A DNA stretch of 64,000 nucleotides from Bordetella sp. BOR01 (GTDB taxonomy: Bacteria; Pseudomonadota; Gammaproteobacteria; Burkholderiales; Burkholderiaceae_B), in the NCBI RefSeq assembly GCF_019218885.1, contig NZ_JAHUWT010000003.1:1178001-1242000 (forward strand), written 5' to 3'. The notes beneath the pieces are model-generated. The model worked only from the letters and a program-made list of their open reading frames with translations. It did not search any database and was not told the DNA's origin. The translations under genes were made by a program, and so were the position numbers. Of the stretch, positions 1-8,080 are shown piece by piece; the stretch's first letter is position 1, and every line of letters begins with the position of its first letter.

Positions 1-1094
1 TCGTAGTTGATCAGCAGCACCGTGCTTGCCCAGACTTCCGGGTTCGAGGTCAGGGCGTCCAGTACTTCTTGCACGTACCAGCCCCCCTGGGCCGGGCTGG
101 ATGGGCCGGGGTGCTCGCTGTAGGTGGAAGGCGGGATGATCCACGACACGGACGGCAGCGTGCCGTTCTTCACGTCGTCGCGCAGGCTTTGCAGAAAGCC
201 GTCGGGCATGGTGTTGCCGAACCCCTTGGCCAGCGGGCTGAGCGGGTCGTCGATGGCCGGGTCGTAAGCAGGCGACACGGCCGGCAGCGCAAGCGGGCGG
301 CGATCGGCCGGCATTGATTCCATGGCCGCGCGCCAGTGGCGAAACGACATCAGCTCATTGCAGCCGAAGTTGTCCGCCAGGCTCTGGTAAACCTTCCAGT
401 TCACGCCGGCCTGCTGCAGGCGATCGACATACGTGGTCCAGGTCCAGCCTTCGGTCGAGGGGCCCACATCGTTGCCGCCGTTGTACTCATTCACGATGGC
501 CGCGTAGTTGTCGCCCGACGGGCCGTTCGTGCCGGTCCAGTAGAACAGGCGGTTCGGGATGGTGCCAGTGTGCATGGAACAGTGGTAGGCGTCGCACACG
601 GTGAAGGCTTCGGCCAGCGCGCGATGGAACGGCACTTCCGCTTCTTCCAGGTAGCCCATCGACAGCGGCTGCTTGGCCACGGGCCAGCGGTTCAGGCGGC
701 CATGGTCCCAGGCGGCCTGCGCGTCGGCCCAGACGTGGGGCGTGCCGCCGGCGCGCTGGGCGTTGCCCTTGCTGCTGTCCAGGTGATAGGGCGTTTCAAT
801 ATTGCCGTTGGCATCGGTTTGGTAGAACACATTGTTGCCGTTGGCCAGCGGGATCGGGTGGCGGTCGCCAAAGCCGCGCACGCCGGGCAAGGTGCCGAGG
901 TAGCTGTCGAACGAGCGGTTTTCCAGCATCAGCAGCACCACGTGCTTGACGTCCTGCAGGGTGCCGGTGGCGTTATTGGCTTCGATGGCAAGGGCGCGGC
1001 GGATCGACAGCGGCAACGTGGAAAGCGCGGCCAGCGCGGCGGTGGTGCCCAGCGAGGCGCGCAGGAATCCGCGCTTGGAAGGATCAAAGGACAT
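1..1094 (-). CDS. Phosphocholine-type phospholipase C, N-terminal part (cut by window edge)
   Basis: Reading the complement from the ATG at 1094 gives an open frame of about 364 codons that runs off the left edge. It begins with a twin-arginine-like signal (SKRGFLRAS followed by an Ala/Leu-rich stretch), so export by Tat is likely. The mature part opens with DVKHVVLLMLENRSFDSYLG, the metal-binding start of the bacterial phospholipase C/acid phosphatase (phosphoesterase) family. Further on come HCSMHTGTIPNRLFYWTG and, at the edge, TVLLINYD, the lead-in to the family's YDENDG motif. Such enzymes hydrolyse phosphatidylcholine or sphingomyelin outside the cytoplasm. The C-terminal half is outside the window, so hemolytic and non-hemolytic types cannot be separated. 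A small lipoprotein gene lies 35 nt upstream. Confidence 0.85.
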   Translation of the reverse strand, partial: MSFDPSKRGFLRASLGTTAALAALSTLPLSIRRALAIEANNATGTLQDVKHVVLLMLENRSFDSYLGTLPGVRGFGDRHPIPLANGNNVFYQTDANGNIETPYHLDSSKGNAQRAGGTPHVWADAQAAWDHGRLNRWPVAKQPLSMGYLEEAEVPFHRALAEAFTVCDAYHCSMHTGTIPNRLFYWTGTNGPSGDNYAAIVNEYNGGNDVGPSTEGWTWTTYVDRLQQAGVNWKVYQSLADNFGCNELMSFRHWRAAMESMPADRRPLALPAVSPAYDPAIDDPLSPLAKGFGNTMPDGFLQSLRDDVKNGTLPSVSWIIPPSTYSEHPGPSSPAQGGWYVQEVLDALTSNPEVWASTVLLINY

Positions 1095-1129
1095 GTCGGT
1101 TCGATGAAGTCGTGGGTTGGCGGGCGGGA

Positions 1130-1282
1130 TCAGGGCGCGGGTGCGCAATGGGCATCGGCGGCGCATTCGGTGCCGCCGCCGGGCGGCGGGGTGCCCGGAT
1201 CGTCGTCGTCGGAATCGCCGCTGCCGCAGCCCGCCACCAACACGGCCAACGACAGGCCCAGCGCCCATGCCAGCTTGCGCAT
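1130..1282 (-). CDS. Small predicted lipoprotein, 50 aa
   Basis: The frame reads MRKLAWALGLSLAVLVAGCG and then an Asp-rich and Pro/Gly-rich tail with two more cysteines. This is a lipoprotein signal peptide: positive start, hydrophobic core, lipobox LVAGC with Cys19 as the lipidation site. The frame stays open upstream to 1540, but the lipobox and signal layout fix the start at the ATG at 1282. It lies 35 nt before the phospholipase C gene in the same direction, so the two are probably co-transcribed. No enzymatic domain can be seen. A role as chaperone or anchor for the phospholipase is only a guess from position. Confidence 0.6.
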   Translation of the reverse strand: MRKLAWALGLSLAVLVAGCGSGDSDDDDPGTPPPGGGTECAADAHCAPAP

Positions 1283-1778
1283 GGCGGGCCAACCCTCTAA
1301 GCTACTTCGCATCATCGTCTTATATCGCCTGGAAAATGCACGTGCCCGCGCCCGATGGGCAGCGTGCGCGCACGTTGATAAACCATGGAAAATGGTCCAG
1401 CGACTTACGCAAGAAAACCCCCTGCCGTCCGGAAATAGCCGGGCCGCGGTGTGCTTATCCAGAGATGGTCCCGAAACGGTCAAAAAATAGGGGCAGACTG
1501 CGGTTGTCAGGTGCGCAATCCTAGGCGTGAAAAAGTTCACTTTCTTGACAGCGATAGGCCGCCATGCACGGGTGCGCCGTCAATCGCGATGGGTGGTGTC
1601 TTGAGTTTGTCATGACCGACGGCGTTTCCCTGCGAAGACAGGATCCGCCGACCGGCCGGTGTGCATCTTCTATTAATGCTGGAAACCAAGTTTTACATAG
1701 CACAGCCTTGGCGGCGGCCGCGCAAGCGGCCTGATACGAACCGATGCGCGACACGCCGCATCCAACCGAGCACCGACC
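1283..1778. other. Divergent intergenic region without a gene
   Basis: About 500 nt separate the lipoprotein/phospholipase pair (leftward) from the acetoacetate decarboxylase operon (rightward), so promoters for both must lie here. A perfect inverted repeat GTGAA-N4-TTCAC is at 1527-1540 and a TTGACA-like hexamer at 1543-1548, without a convincing -10 partner. Open frames here lack a ribosome binding site or any family signature. Confidence 0.5.
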
Positions 1779-2558
1779 ATGAAAAAAGAATACATTCGCA
1801 AGAACGCTTTTGCGATGCCGATACACAACCCGGCTTACCCGCGCCCGCCCTTTCGCTTCATCAACCGCGAATACTTCATCGTCTCGTACGAGACGGACAT
1901 GGACGCGGTCAGGGCCGTCGTTCCCGAACCCTTAAGGGTCGACAGCCCCATTGTCCATTACGAATTCATACGCATGCCCGATTCATCGGGCCTGGGTGCT
2001 TATACGGAAAGTGGCCAGGTGATCTCGGTTACCGATGAAGATGGCAAGAGCGCCGGCTTCACGCACGCCATGTACCTGGACGATGAAAGCGCCATCGCGG
2101 GCGGCCGGGAAATCTGGGGCTTCCCGAAAAAGCTTGCGACGCCCGGGTTGTGCGTCGATGGCAAGGACACGCTGCTGGGCACGCTTGACTACGGAACGCA
2201 GCGTGTTGCCACCGGCACCATGGGCTACAAGTATCGCGCGCTCGATACGGCTGCGGAATGCCGCAAGCTTGCCGATACGCCCAACTACTTGCTCAAGGTC
2301 ATTCCGCACGTCGACGGCTCGCCTCGCATTTGCGAGCTGGTGCGCTTTTTCCTGCGCGATGTCGACGTAATCGGGGCGTGGGAAGGGCCCGCTGCGCTGG
2401 AACTGCGTCCGCACGCGCTTGCGTCGGTTGCCGACCTGCCGGTGCGCAAAGTGATCGGCGCCCGTCACGTCATTGCAAATCTCACGCTCGATGTGGGCGA
2501 GGTGGCCTACGACTATCTCGCACCGGACGAGCCGATGAAGCTCGCGGTTAACCAGTAG
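1779..2558 (+). CDS. adc: Acetoacetate decarboxylase
   Basis: 259 aa, close to the size of the clostridial enzyme. It decarboxylates acetoacetate to acetone and CO2 through a Schiff base on lysine. The signature [16 protein letters not shown] is present, with PKK at residues 116-118, so one of these lysines is the expected catalytic one. It lies 16 nt before 3-hydroxybutyrate dehydrogenase, and the two would act on the two interconvertible ketone bodies, acetoacetate and 3-hydroxybutyrate. No strong ribosome binding site precedes the ATG; a second ATG at codon 13 is possible. A paralogue with the same PKK motif lies at 11947-12726 in a different context. Confidence 0.9.
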   Translation: MKKEYIRKNAFAMPIHNPAYPRPPFRFINREYFIVSYETDMDAVRAVVPEPLRVDSPIVHYEFIRMPDSSGLGAYTESGQVISVTDEDGKSAGFTHAMYLDDESAIAGGREIWGFPKKLATPGLCVDGKDTLLGTLDYGTQRVATGTMGYKYRALDTAAECRKLADTPNYLLKVIPHVDGSPRICELVRFFLRDVDVIGAWEGPAALELRPHALASVADLPVRKVIGARHVIANLTLDVGEVAYDYLAPDEPMKLAVNQ

Positions 2559-2574
2559 GCCTCACGGAGGACGT

Positions 2575-3357
2575 ATGGCATTGAAAGACAAAGTCGCGCT
2601 CGTTACGGGCGCAGCAAGCGGCATAGGCGAGCAGTGTGCCCGCAAGTTTGCGGTAGATGGGGCAGCGGTCGTGATTGCGGACTTGAATATCGAGAAAGCA
2701 CAGGCGGTAGCCGACGATATCGTTGCGGGCGGCGGGAAGGCCATCGCTGTCGCGATGGACGTGACCAGCGAAGAAGCCGTCAACGCGGGCGTTGCCGATG
2801 CGGTCGACCGGCTGGGCGGTCTTGACGTCCTGGTGTCGAACGCGGGCATCCAGATTGTGAACCGCATCGAGGACTACGCGTTTTCCGACTGGAAGAAGAT
2901 GCTGGCCATACACCTGGACGGCGCATTTCTGACCACCAAGGCGGCGCTCAAGCATATGTACGCCTCTGGCAAAGGCGGCGCGGTCATCTACATGGGCTCG
3001 GTGCATTCGCACGAGGCCTCGCAGCTCAAGTCGGCTTACGTGACCGCCAAGCACGGGTTGCTGGGCCTGGCCCGGGTAGTGGCCAAGGAAGGCGGCCCGC
3101 GTGGCGTGCGCGCGAACGTCGTGTGCCCGGGCTTCGTCAGGACGCCGCTGGTCGAAAAGCAGATTCCCGAGCAGGCCAAGGCACTGGGTATCTCTGAACA
3201 ACAGGTCGTGAAAGACGTGATGTTGAAAGAGACGGTCGATGGCGAGTTCACATCGGTGGCTGATGTCGCCAATACCGTTGCCTTCCTGGCAGGCTTCGAG
3301 TCGAACGCGCTGACCGGGCAATCCATCGTGGTCAGCCATGGCTGGTTCATGCAATAA
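2575..3357 (+). CDS. hbdH: D-3-hydroxybutyrate dehydrogenase (SDR family)
   Basis: 260 aa classical short-chain dehydrogenase that interconverts 3-hydroxybutyrate and acetoacetate with NAD. The cofactor motif TGAASGIG is at residues 11-18 and NAG at 89-91. The catalytic residues fall at Ser142 (YMGSVHSHE), Tyr155 and Lys159 (SAYVTAKHG), the positions usual for bacterial 3-hydroxybutyrate dehydrogenase. A good ribosome binding site (GGAGG) precedes the ATG. The gene follows acetoacetate decarboxylase by 16 nt, so they form an operon for ketone-body or polyhydroxybutyrate breakdown. Confidence 0.92.
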   Translation: MALKDKVALVTGAASGIGEQCARKFAVDGAAVVIADLNIEKAQAVADDIVAGGGKAIAVAMDVTSEEAVNAGVADAVDRLGGLDVLVSNAGIQIVNRIEDYAFSDWKKMLAIHLDGAFLTTKAALKHMYASGKGGAVIYMGSVHSHEASQLKSAYVTAKHGLLGLARVVAKEGGPRGVRANVVCPGFVRTPLVEKQIPEQAKALGISEQQVVKDVMLKETVDGEFTSVADVANTVAFLAGFESNALTGQSIVVSHGWFMQ

Positions 3358-3488
3358 GGAACAACTGCCTGCCGGCTCAATGAGAGACCGAGGGGCAGGT
3401 AAGCAGGCCGGCCTTGCTGTTTTCGGGAAGGGACAGCAAAATATGGCACTTTCCAGCCTAGTGCACCCCCTGGCGGTGGCTGCCTTCC

Positions 3489-4367
3489 ATGATCGACTCC
3501 ACCAGCTTGTTCAAGCGCCACCGCCCTCGTTTGCACGCGATCGCCTATCGCATGCTGGGTACCGTGGCCGAAGCCGAAGACGTGGTGCAAGACACGTGGC
3601 TGCGTTGGCATGAAGCCGACCACGCTGGCCTGGACAACCCGGAAGCTTGGCTGGTCACCGTCACCACGCGGCTGTCCATCGATCGCCTGCGCGCGGCCAA
3701 GATGCAACGGGAAAGTTATACGGGCGTCTGGCTACCCGAACCCGTGCTGATGCCATCGCCGGCCACACCCGAGGAAATCCGCGAGTTTGCCGACGAAGTC
3801 TCGATAGCGTTCCTGTTCGTGCTGGAGCGGCTGTCGCCCGAAGCCCGCGCGGCATTCCTGATGCGCGAAGTGTTCGACGCCGATTACGACGATATCGCGC
3901 AGATCCTGGGCAAGACCGAGCCTGCCTGCCGCCAGTTGGTCCGGCGCGCCAAGCAGCAGTTGCGCCAGGATAGCCCCCGCCGCGCCGTGTCGCGCGAAAC
4001 CCACCACCGCCTGATGGAAGGCTTTGCCGACGCCATGCGGCGTGGCGACTTCCATGGCCTGCATGCCTTGCTCAACGATGAGGCCGAACTGGTGGGCGAT
4101 GGCGGCGGCAAGGTGCCCAGCTTCTCCAGCCTGGTGGGTGGCAAGCGCCTGGCCCAGTTGTTCTATGCCGGCAAGCGCCGCTATGGCGACGATCTGCGGG
4201 TAGAAGTGGTGCAGGTGAATGGGCAATGGGCACTGCTGCGCTTCATCCACGGCGCCCTCGAGTCGGTGCAGTCTTACGAAACCGACGGCCAGCGCATCGT
4301 CCGCGTGCTCGTGCAGCGCAATCCGGACAAGCTGGCACGGGTGGCGGCCGCGTTCGAGCAAGGCTGA
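3489..4367 (+). CDS. ECF41-type sigma factor with fused SnoaL-like C-terminal domain
   Basis: 292 aa. Residues about 1-75 are the sigma region 2 (YRMLGTVAEAEDVVQDTWLRW) and about 100-165 region 4 (LSPEARAAFLMREVFDADYDDIAQILG...CRQLVRRAK). The linker has WLPEP. The last 110 residues form a SnoaL/NTF2-like domain with the ECF41 hallmarks DGGGK and NPDK. ECF41 factors carry no anti-sigma gene; the C-terminal extension controls activity. Known ECF41 members usually sit beside AhpD/carboxymuconolactone-decarboxylase-like, oxidoreductase or epimerase genes, and exactly such genes follow here (cupin, Ohr, NmrA-like, AhpD-like). No clear ribosome binding site precedes the chosen ATG. Confidence 0.9.
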   Translation: MIDSTSLFKRHRPRLHAIAYRMLGTVAEAEDVVQDTWLRWHEADHAGLDNPEAWLVTVTTRLSIDRLRAAKMQRESYTGVWLPEPVLMPSPATPEEIREFADEVSIAFLFVLERLSPEARAAFLMREVFDADYDDIAQILGKTEPACRQLVRRAKQQLRQDSPRRAVSRETHHRLMEGFADAMRRGDFHGLHALLNDEAELVGDGGGKVPSFSSLVGGKRLAQLFYAGKRRYGDDLRVEVVQVNGQWALLRFIHGALESVQSYETDGQRIVRVLVQRNPDKLARVAAAFEQG

Positions 4368-4394
4368 ACCGGGCCGCGGGATTGGTGCCGCCTG

Positions 4395-4451
4395 GGCAAC
4401 ATGGCGATCCCTTGCGCGGATCTACCGCCGCGTTGCCAGGCTTTCTACGAT
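4395..4451 (+). promoter_or_regulatory. Upstream module A, shared with the AhpD operon
   Basis: Boxes in order: GGCAACA (4395-4401), GATCCC (4406-4411), TCTACCGCCGC (4421-4431), CTACGAT (4445-4451). The same boxes with identical spacings lie upstream of the AhpD-like gene on the other strand (7990 down to 7934). GATCC-N7-GGATC at 4406-4422 is an inverted repeat of LysR-site size. TACGAT at 4446-4451 could be a -10 element, with no good -35 hexamer, as expected for an activated promoter. The module lies 33 nt before the cupin start. Binding by the neighbouring LysR or use by the ECF41 sigma are both possible. Confidence 0.65.
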
Positions 4452-4484
4452 AGAACCGTTCCCTCCACCACCCAGGAAAAGGCC

Positions 4485-4925
4485 ATGTTCAAGATCGTCA
4501 AAACCGGATTACCCCTTCTTGCCGCCGGCTTGCTGGTGGGCCAGCTGGCCCAGGCAGCGCCGCCCGCCCATCACGCGGCCCATTCCGCCAAGCCGGCCGA
4601 CCCCATCGTGACCGAGCTGATGACCAAGGACCTGCCGGATATCGCCGGCAAGGACGTGCTGATGATCACGGTGGACTACCCGCCGGGTGCGGCCGACCCC
4701 ATTCACCGCCATGACGCGCACGCCTTCGTCTATGTGCTGGAAGGCAGCATCGTGATGCAATTGCAGGGCGGCAAGGAAGTGACGCTGACCCCGGGGCAGA
4801 CCTTCTACGAAGGCCCGGACGATATTCATACGGTTGGCCGCAATGCCAGCCAGACCCGGCCGGCCAAGTTCCTGGTGCTGCTGATCAAGAACAAGGGCGC
4901 TCCGGTCGTGCTGCCGGTGAAGTAA
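4485..4925 (+). CDS. Exported cupin-domain protein
   Basis: 146 aa from the ATG at 4485, preceded by an AGGAAAAGG ribosome binding site. The frame extends upstream to 4401, but that part is the promoter module. A signal peptide runs to about residue 25 (LLVGQLAQA-APP). The rest is one cupin barrel: metal-binding motif 1 includes PIHRHDAHAFVYVLEGSI and motif 2 GQTFYEGPDDIH, with three His and a Glu as likely metal ligands. The protein is probably periplasmic; its substrate is unknown. It shares its upstream module with the AhpD/NmrA/Ohr operon, so a role in the same oxidative or electrophile response is likely. Confidence 0.8.
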   Translation: MFKIVKTGLPLLAAGLLVGQLAQAAPPAHHAAHSAKPADPIVTELMTKDLPDIAGKDVLMITVDYPPGAADPIHRHDAHAFVYVLEGSIVMQLQGGKEVTLTPGQTFYEGPDDIHTVGRNASQTRPAKFLVLLIKNKGAPVVLPVK

Positions 4926-4945
4926 GTGCCCGCCTGAAACCGGGG

Positions 4946-5000
4946 AAAGCATGCCATTTCGCCATGGGATTTCGCATCATGGGAATGCCGCATGCTTTTT
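4946..5000 (+). terminator. Rho-independent terminator after the cupin gene
   Basis: A perfect 9-bp outer stem (AAAGCATGC at 4946-4954 with GCATGCTTT at 4990-4998) encloses further pairing (CATT/AATG and CCATG/CATGG) and ends in a T run, about 20 nt after the cupin stop. It separates the cupin transcript from the LysR gene. Confidence 0.75.
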
Positions 5001-5045
5001 TCGTGGGCGACGTCACAAAACCGCCGGCCCGCCCGTCTTAGGGGA

Positions 5046-6098
5046 ATGGACACCAAAGACGATACCCCCGCTGCCGCGACCGCGGTCCAGCCATCCAATA
5101 CCTTTTCCGGACCGGCCCCTTCATGCGCCGGCCCGGACTCGCTGGCGCACAGTTTCGCCGCCAGCTACGCGGGGGTCGTCGCCTTTATCGCGGTTGCGTC
5201 TGAAGGCAATTTCGCCAAGGCTGGCGACCGCCTGGGCATCGGCCGCTCGGCAGTCAGCCGCAGTGTGCAGAAGCTGGAAGACCAATTGGGCACCCGGCTA
5301 TTCGTGCGCACGACGCGCAGCACGACGCTGACCCGCGAGGGCGAGAGGTTCTACGAAAACTGCCATCCCGGCGTCGAGCGCATCGTGCGGGCCATGGACG
5401 AAATGCGCGAACTACGCGAGGGGCCGCCTTCGGGCCGGCTGCGCATTTGCGCCACGGCGGGCTTCGGCCGCAAGGTCGTCGGGCCGCTGCTGAAGGGCTT
5501 TCGCGCCGCTTATCCGGATGTCCTGGTTGAACTATTGCTGGACGACGGCCCGACCGACTTCACGACCGACCGGATCGACGTTTCGTTTCGCAACGGCCGC
5601 ATGGAAGACAGCCAGGTGATCGCCAAGCAGTTGATTCCAATGCAGATGTTCTTGTGTGCATCGCCAGGCTATATTGCCGCGCATCGATTGCCGCGCGACA
5701 TCGACGACCTGGCCAACCACCGCTGCGTGAATTTTCTGTTGGCCTCGGGACGGACGTACGAATGGGAATTCAAGATTGGCGGCCATATGCGCAAGTTTGT
5801 GCCGCAGGCGCCCGAGGCCATGCTGGCTTTCAACGACGCCGACCTGGTCTTGCAGGCCGTGCTCGATGGCCAGGGGATCGCGCAAATGGCCGGCTACCAG
5901 ATCTGCGATCACCTGCGTGCCGGCACGCTGGTGGCATGCCTGCCGCAATACGCGCCCGACGATCGCGGCCATTACATCTGCTACCTTAGCCGCCAACACC
6001 TGCCGGGACGCATACGCGTGTTCATCGACTACATGACCGAGCACATCCGCGCGCTGGACCTGCAAAGCCTGGAGAGCTTCTTATTGAAGCAAGCCTGA
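5046..6098 (+). CDS. LysR-family transcriptional regulator
   Basis: 350 aa from the ATG at 5046. A variable 40-residue lead is followed by the winged-helix DNA-binding domain (SYAGVVAFIAVASEGNFAKAG...LGIGRSAVSRSVQKLEDQLG) and a LysR effector domain (LRICATAGFGRKVVGPLL onward). The frame also offers an ATG at 4992, but that lies inside the terminator, so 5046 is preferred although its AGGGG sits very close to the start. It lies between the cupin gene and the convergent Ohr operon, both of which could be its targets through the shared upstream module. Confidence 0.85.
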   Translation: MDTKDDTPAAATAVQPSNTFSGPAPSCAGPDSLAHSFAASYAGVVAFIAVASEGNFAKAGDRLGIGRSAVSRSVQKLEDQLGTRLFVRTTRSTTLTREGERFYENCHPGVERIVRAMDEMRELREGPPSGRLRICATAGFGRKVVGPLLKGFRAAYPDVLVELLLDDGPTDFTTDRIDVSFRNGRMEDSQVIAKQLIPMQMFLCASPGYIAAHRLPRDIDDLANHRCVNFLLASGRTYEWEFKIGGHMRKFVPQAPEAMLAFNDADLVLQAVLDGQGIAQMAGYQICDHLRAGTLVACLPQYAPDDRGHYICYLSRQHLPGRIRVFIDYMTEHIRALDLQSLESFLLKQA

Positions 6099-6105
6099 AC
6101 AAACG

Positions 6106-6603
6106 CTATTGCGTCACCGCCACCACGCTTTGAATGCCCTGTCGCGCCATCTTGGAATACGGGCACAAGCGTTCGGCGTTGCGCACCAGTTCCTGGGCCA
6201 CGGCCTCATCCATGCCGGGTAAATGGATGTCGACGTGCGCCGTCAGGGCGTAAAGTCCGTCGACGGGATCGCGCCCAAAGGCAACCGATGCCTTGACCAC
6301 GGTGTCCTGGGGAATGGGCAGGCCGGCATTGGCGGCCAGCAGGCTGAGCGCGCCATGGAAGCAGGCGGCATAGCCAGCCGCGAACAGTTGTTCGGGGTTG
6401 GTGCCTCCGCCGGGACCACCCAGCTCGGCCGGCAGCCGCAATGCGACTTGCAGCTGATTGTCGTCGGACTGTGCGATGCCCGACGCCCGGCCGTGGGCGG
6501 CTTCGCCGCCCCGCACCGTGACACTGGTGGTGTACAGGGGCTGGAAGTCTCCTCCCCGGTATTTGTCCAACAGGGCCAGAGAAGGTGGTTGCAGTTTGGT
6601 CAT
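6106..6603 (-). CDS. ohr: Organic hydroperoxide resistance protein (Ohr/OsmC family)
   Basis: 165 aa. Ohr is a thiol peroxidase that reduces organic and fatty-acid hydroperoxides with two cysteines. Both are present: the peroxidatic one in AAGYAACFHGALSLLA and the resolving one in ERLCPYSKMAR. GGPGGGTNPEQLFAAGYAAC is the Ohr subfamily signature. It is the last gene of a three-gene operon (AhpD-like, NmrA-like, Ohr) and lies 24 nt after the NmrA-like gene. It ends 7 nt from the convergent LysR gene. Confidence 0.9.
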   Translation of the reverse strand: MTKLQPPSLALLDKYRGGDFQPLYTTSVTVRGGEAAHGRASGIAQSDDNQLQVALRLPAELGGPGGGTNPEQLFAAGYAACFHGALSLLAANAGLPIPQDTVVKASVAFGRDPVDGLYALTAHVDIHLPGMDEAVAQELVRNAERLCPYSKMARQGIQSVVAVTQ

Positions 6604-6627
6604 GGATATGTCGCCAATGAACTCGGC

Positions 6628-7383
6628 TTATTTTCTGGCGTTCGAATGTCTGAACCAGGTGGTGAAGTCGATTTTACCCAGGCGTGGGTCCGCACCCGGC
6701 ACGAGCGTGTCGTCCTTGAGCAGGGCACCGAAATACCGCGCCTGCTCATCGGCGACGACCTTGCGTGCGTCGCCGATTTCGTTCAGGTAGCGTTGGACCA
6801 GGGCCGCCAGCCGTACCCGTTCGGGGCCCGCGATCTCGACGGTTCCATTGGCAGGCGAGGCCAGCGTGGCGTCCGCCATGGCCAGGGCCACGTCATCGGA
6901 GGCGATGGGTTGCACGTAGGCCGGCGACAGGCGCACAACGTCGCCATCCGCGCCCGACTGCACGATGCCGCCCAGGAATTCGAAGAACTGCGTGCTGTGG
7001 ACGATGGTGTAAGGGATGCGGCTGGCCTTGATCAGCTTTTCCTGGGCGATCTTGCCGCGGAAATACCCGCTTTCCGCCAGGCGATGGGTGCCCACCACCG
7101 AAAGCGCCACGTGGTGGCTGACGCCGGCGGCGGCCTCGGCCGCCAGCAGGTTGCGGCCCGAAGTCTCGAAGAATTCCAGTACGGCCTGGTCCTCGAACGA
7201 GGGCGAGTTGGCGACATCCACCACGACCTGGACACCGGCCAGCGCTTCAGCCAGGCCCTCGCCAGTGATGGTGTTCACTCCCGTTGCCGGGGATGCGGCT
7301 ATGGCGTCATGGCCGCGCTGGGCAAGAATGTTGACGAGCTTGGAGCCGATCAGGCCGGTTCCGCCGATGACCAGGATTTTCAT
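6628..7383 (-). CDS. NmrA-like NAD(P)-binding reductase (atypical SDR)
   Basis: 251 aa from MKILVIGGTGLIGSKLV, whose GGTGLIG is the dinucleotide-binding loop of atypical/extended SDR proteins. No YxxxK pair is obvious, which fits the NmrA/NAD(P)H-binding group rather than a classical dehydrogenase. The open frame continues upstream into the AhpD gene, but the ATG at 7383 matches the domain start. It sits 10 nt after the AhpD-like gene and 24 nt before ohr. ECF41-linked loci often hold such oxidoreductases. The substrate is unknown. Confidence 0.82.
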   Translation of the reverse strand: MKILVIGGTGLIGSKLVNILAQRGHDAIAASPATGVNTITGEGLAEALAGVQVVVDVANSPSFEDQAVLEFFETSGRNLLAAEAAAGVSHHVALSVVGTHRLAESGYFRGKIAQEKLIKASRIPYTIVHSTQFFEFLGGIVQSGADGDVVRLSPAYVQPIASDDVALAMADATLASPANGTVEIAGPERVRLAALVQRYLNEIGDARKVVADEQARYFGALLKDDTLVPGADPRLGKIDFTTWFRHSNARK

Positions 7384-7393
7384 GGCAATGTCC

Positions 7394-7873
7394 TCAGTCC
7401 AGTTTGGCTTTGTCCAGGCCGAAAGCCTTGTCGGCCGAGCCCGGTACGGTCTGGAAGCCCACATTGATGCGGTTCCAGGCATTGATCGACATGATCGCGA
7501 AGCTGAGATCCGAGATTTCTTTCTCGGACAGTTGCGTGCGCACGCGCTCATAGACTTCGTCCGGCACACCGTGCGCCGGCAGCTGGGTCAGCGCTTCGGT
7601 CCAGGCCAGGGCCGCGCGCTCGCGCGGCGAGAACAGCGTGGATTCGCGCCAGATGGCGACGTGATGCAGGCGCAGCTCGCGCTCGCCGTGAATCTTGGCC
7701 TGCTTGACATGCATGTCCAGGCAGAAGGCGCAACCATTCATCTGCGATGCCCGGATCTCGACCAGATGCAGGATCGACGATTCGATGGCGCCCGACTTTA
7801 CGAGCGCGCCGAACTCAACGAACTTCTTGAACAGCTCGGGGGATTGCGAGTAGGCGTTGACGCGTTGACTCAT
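7394..7873 (-). CDS. AhpD-like carboxymuconolactone decarboxylase family protein
   Basis: 159 aa. The AhpD-type redox motif is present in MNGCAFCLDMHVKQAKIHGE (CxxC followed by His), so an alkylhydroperoxidase or disulfide-reductase activity is more likely than decarboxylation. It heads the operon with the NmrA-like gene and ohr. This is the most frequent ECF41 neighbour family. Its promoter region carries the second copy of the shared module. Confidence 0.9.
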   Translation of the reverse strand: MSQRVNAYSQSPELFKKFVEFGALVKSGAIESSILHLVEIRASQMNGCAFCLDMHVKQAKIHGERELRLHHVAIWRESTLFSPRERAALAWTEALTQLPAHGVPDEVYERVRTQLSEKEISDLSFAIMSINAWNRINVGFQTVPGSADKAFGLDKAKLD

Positions 7874-7933
7874 GATGATTTCCTCGGTGGGTTGATGTGG
7901 TGCGTAAGCTGCGTGCGTTCATGCAACACACCC

Positions 7934-7990
7934 ATCGTAGGCTTGGAGGAAATGCGGCGGTAGACGCGGGCAGGGGATCATGGTGTTGCC
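7934..7990 (-). promoter_or_regulatory. Upstream module B of the AhpD-NmrA-Ohr operon
   Basis: Read on the minus strand: GGCAACA (7990-7984), GATCCC (7979-7974), TCTACCGCCGC (7964-7954), CTACGAT (7940-7934). Gaps of 4, 9 and 13 nt are the same as in module A. It lies 60 nt before the AhpD start. Matches are confined to the boxes and the sequence between them differs, which is the pattern of conserved binding sites rather than a recent duplication. Confidence 0.65.
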
Positions 7991-8021
7991 TGTTGGGCAC
8001 CAATCGCCGATCCAGACGACA

Positions 8022-8052
8022 AGGCCCGGCAGGTGTCTGACCTGCCGGGCCT
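8022..8052 (-). terminator. Hairpin terminator after the carbonic anhydrase gene
   Basis: A perfect 13-bp stem (AGGCCCGGCAGGT at 8022-8034, its complement at 8040-8052) with a 5-nt loop lies 28 nt past the carbonic anhydrase stop. On the minus strand only a short T-rich tract (TTGTC) follows, so termination may be less than complete. Confidence 0.65.
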
Positions 8053-8080
8053 GTTTCCCTGGCGTTCAAGCGGGCGGCGG

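Noticed and set aside
336-1490. Long plus-strand frame of 384 codons at the left end
   Set aside because: It is antisense to the phospholipase C gene and to its lipoprotein; residues are Gly/Arg/His-rich without a fold, as usual for shadow frames in GC-rich DNA.
3360-3488. Possible terminator AGCAGGCCGGCCTTGCT after 3-hydroxybutyrate dehydrogenase
   Set aside because: The palindrome has no loop and only a short T tract; it cannot form a stable terminator hairpin.
4401-4484. 28-residue N-terminal extension of the cupin protein
   Set aside because: The segment contains the shared promoter module, and the ATG at 4485 has the ribosome binding site and starts the signal peptide.
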